Assembly: GCA_016869415.1 (NCBI GenBank) | Contig: VGEI01000050.1 | Location: 1 to 13,764 of the forward strand | Direction: 5' to 3' | Origin: Alphaproteobacteria bacterium | Lineage (GTDB): Bacteria > Pseudomonadota > Alphaproteobacteria > CACIAM-22H2 | DNA: 13,764 bases | Shown: one piece after another, positions 12,406-13,764 of the stretch | How positions within the stretch are numbered: position 1 is the first letter of the stretch | How the letters are laid out: each line of letters starts with the position of its first letter | Made by a program: the position numbers and the translations under genes | The notes under the pieces: model-generated | The model's database searches: none | What the model was told of the DNA's origin: nothing | The model's input: only the letters and a program-made list of their open reading frames with translations

Positions 12406-13710
12406 ATGGACGACCGCGCGCCCGGGCTGTGCCGGGAGTGCCTCAGCGAATTCTCCGATCTGGAGGCAGGATCCTGCCGGCGCTGCGGCTCACCGCGCGT
12501 GGTGCGGCATCCCGAGTTGTTGCGCTTGGCCCTTGCCCACGTCGACTGCGACGCGTTTTACGCCGCGATCGAGAAGCGCGACAATCCGGCGCTGGCCGAT
12601 AGGCCGCTGATCGTCGGCGGTGGGCGCCGCGGCGTCGTGTCGACCGCCTGTTACATCGCGCGGCGCTTCGGAGTGCACTCGGCCATGCCGATGTTCAAAG
12701 CGCTCCAGCTCTGCCCGCACGCCACGGTGATCCGTCCCGACATGGCGAAGTATGCCGCGGTCAGCCACGAGGTGCAGGCGATCTTCCTCGAAGCGACGCC
12801 GCTGGTCGAGCCGGTATCGCTAGACGAGGCGTATCTGGATCTAACAGGAACCGAGGCGCTGCATCGCGCCAGCCCGGCGGCAATCCTGGCGCGAATCGCG
12901 CACCGCATCGAACAGGAGATCGCCATCACCGTGTCGATCGGTCTGAGCTATAACAAGTTCCTCGCCAAGCTGGCCTCGGAGATGGACAAACCGCGCGGCT
13001 TCGGCGTAACCGGCAGGGGCGAGGCGGAGGCCTATCTGGCGGCGCGTCCGGTGCGTGTTATCCCCGGTGTCGGCCGTGTACTGGCCCAGAGCCTGGAGGC
13101 AGACGGCTTTGTCTTGATCGGCGATCTGCAGCGTGCCCCAGCGGCGACCCTGGCGCAGCGCTACGGCGCGCATGGCGCGCGGCTCGCGGCGCTGGCGCGC
13201 GGCGTCGATGAGCGGACGGTCGAGCCCGAGCGGGAGTCCAAGCAAGTCTCCGCCGAGACGACGTTCGATCAGAACCTTGCCGACGGCGCAGCCCTGCGCG
13301 CCGAGCTCTGGCCGTTGTGTGAGACCGTCTCGCGCCGCCTGAAGCGCGCCAACATCGCCGGGCGCACGGTCGTGCTGAAGCTGCGCACGGCCTCGTTCAA
13401 GATTCTGACCCGCCGGCGGCAGCTGCCCGCACCCACGCAGCTGGCGGACGAGATTTTCAGGGTGCTCGAGCCGCTGCTCGCGCGCGAGACCGTCTCACGC
13501 TCGATCCGCTATCGGTTGATTGGAGCCGGCGTGACGGATCTTGTTGAGGCTTCTGCGGTGGAGGCGGGGGACTTGTTCGGCGAGCCGCGCGCGAAGCGAG
13601 CCGCCATCGAGAAAGCCATCGATGCCGTGCGCGATCGCTTCGGAGATGAGGCGATTGGCCTAGGACGCAGCCTGCCAGCCACCAAGGCGCGGCCCACACG
13701 GCCGCGTTAA
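12406..13710 (+). CDS. dinB: DNA polymerase IV (Y family) with N-terminal four-cysteine extension
   Basis: An error-prone translesion polymerase of 434 residues. The palm carries the metal ligands in HVDCDAFY (Asp47, with Asp49 nearby) and SLDEAYLD (Asp140, Glu141). The block SIGLSYNKFLAKLASEMDKP, the helix-hairpin-helix region VRVIPGVGRVLAQSLEADG and the little-finger domain follow. Ahead of the palm, residues 9-27 show C-X2-C-X11-C-X2-C (Cys9, 12, 24, 27) and CGSPRVVRHPEL, a likely zinc ribbon absent from E. coli Pol IV but seen, from memory, in many alphaproteobacterial relatives. Near the C-terminus GDLFGE resembles a beta-clamp-binding motif. ATG 12406 has GGGAG 7 bases upstream. I see no alphaproteobacterial LexA box (GTTC-N7-GTTC) before it, so SOS control is not evident. 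Confidence 0.96.
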   Translation: MDDRAPGLCRECLSEFSDLEAGSCRRCGSPRVVRHPELLRLALAHVDCDAFYAAIEKRDNPALADRPLIVGGGRRGVVSTACYIARRFGVHSAMPMFKALQLCPHATVIRPDMAKYAAVSHEVQAIFLEATPLVEPVSLDEAYLDLTGTEALHRASPAAILARIAHRIEQEIAITVSIGLSYNKFLAKLASEMDKPRGFGVTGRGEAEAYLAARPVRVIPGVGRVLAQSLEADGFVLIGDLQRAPAATLAQRYGAHGARLAALARGVDERTVEPERESKQVSAETTFDQNLADGAALRAELWPLCETVSRRLKRANIAGRTVVLKLRTASFKILTRRRQLPAPTQLADEIFRVLEPLLARETVSRSIRYRLIGAGVTDLVEASAVEAGDLFGEPRAKRAAIEKAIDAVRDRFGDEAIGLGRSLPATKARPTRPR

Positions 13711-13764
13711 CTCATAAGGCCCTGTTTATACTTGGTAATTGTTCCGCGGATTTAAGTAGCCAGT
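13711..13764. other. intergenic tail after dinB
   Basis: These 54 bases are more AT-rich than the genes and contain no open frame or RNA gene that I can support. No GC stem followed by a T-run is present, so a terminator for the polymerase gene is not visible before the window ends. Confidence 0.4.

Noticed and set aside
1..13764. Mobile elements, CRISPR arrays, toxin-antitoxin or defence genes
   Set aside because: No transposase or integrase motif, no spaced direct repeats, no terminal inverted repeats and no defence-type domain were seen.

Overview
The window is GC-rich, compact bacterial chromosome. It almost certainly comes from an alphaproteobacterium, and a Rhodospirillales-type lineage is my best guess. 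The main reason is the run murA - DUF2948 - hisG - hisD - UPF0262 - low-molecular-weight phosphatase - maf - RNase E/G - yacG - tRNA-Phe, a gene neighbourhood characteristic of Alphaproteobacteria. DUF2948, UPF0262 and the short RNase E/G paralogue are themselves mostly alphaproteobacterial. There is no phage, insertion sequence, CRISPR array or toxin-antitoxin module.

Left region (1-4319). The first 31 bases hold the start of a leftward gene that leaves the window. A membrane histidine kinase follows (175-1332), tail to tail with a tandem ferredoxin-fold-like protein read leftward (1335-1964). Next is a divergent sulfur pair: a rhodanese with a C-terminal membrane domain (2025-2555, leftward) and a persulfide-dioxygenase-like metallo-beta-lactamase protein (2642-3520, rightward). 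The AT-rich gap between them carries a perfect inverted repeat, TATATTA-N8-TAATATA, that looks like a shared operator. A 60-residue basic protein and a DUF924 protein close this region. The DUF924 gene has no normal start codon at the right place.

Central operon (4428-9805). murA (peptidoglycan precursor), DUF2948, hisG and hisD (histidine synthesis), UPF0262, a low-molecular-weight tyrosine phosphatase-like protein and maf are packed rightward with short gaps or overlaps, consistent with one transcript and translational coupling. infA, which I remember as usually lying between the phosphatase gene and maf in this order, is absent.

Right region (9806-13764). A leftward Gfo/Idh/MocA oxidoreductase interrupts the block between maf and the RNase E/G gene. 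After it come the RNase E/G paralogue and yacG (4-base overlap), then tRNA-Phe(GAA) with a near-consensus promoter, then a Y-family DNA polymerase IV with an N-terminal four-cysteine extension. A hairpin overlaps the polymerase ribosome binding site.

Most genes are recognisable housekeeping families, and I found no convincing new multi-gene system. The best leads are the operator between the rhodanese and dioxygenase genes, the DUF924 start anomaly, the altered ATP-binding G1 box of the histidine kinase, the reduced RNase E/G, and the rearranged maf neighbourhood.
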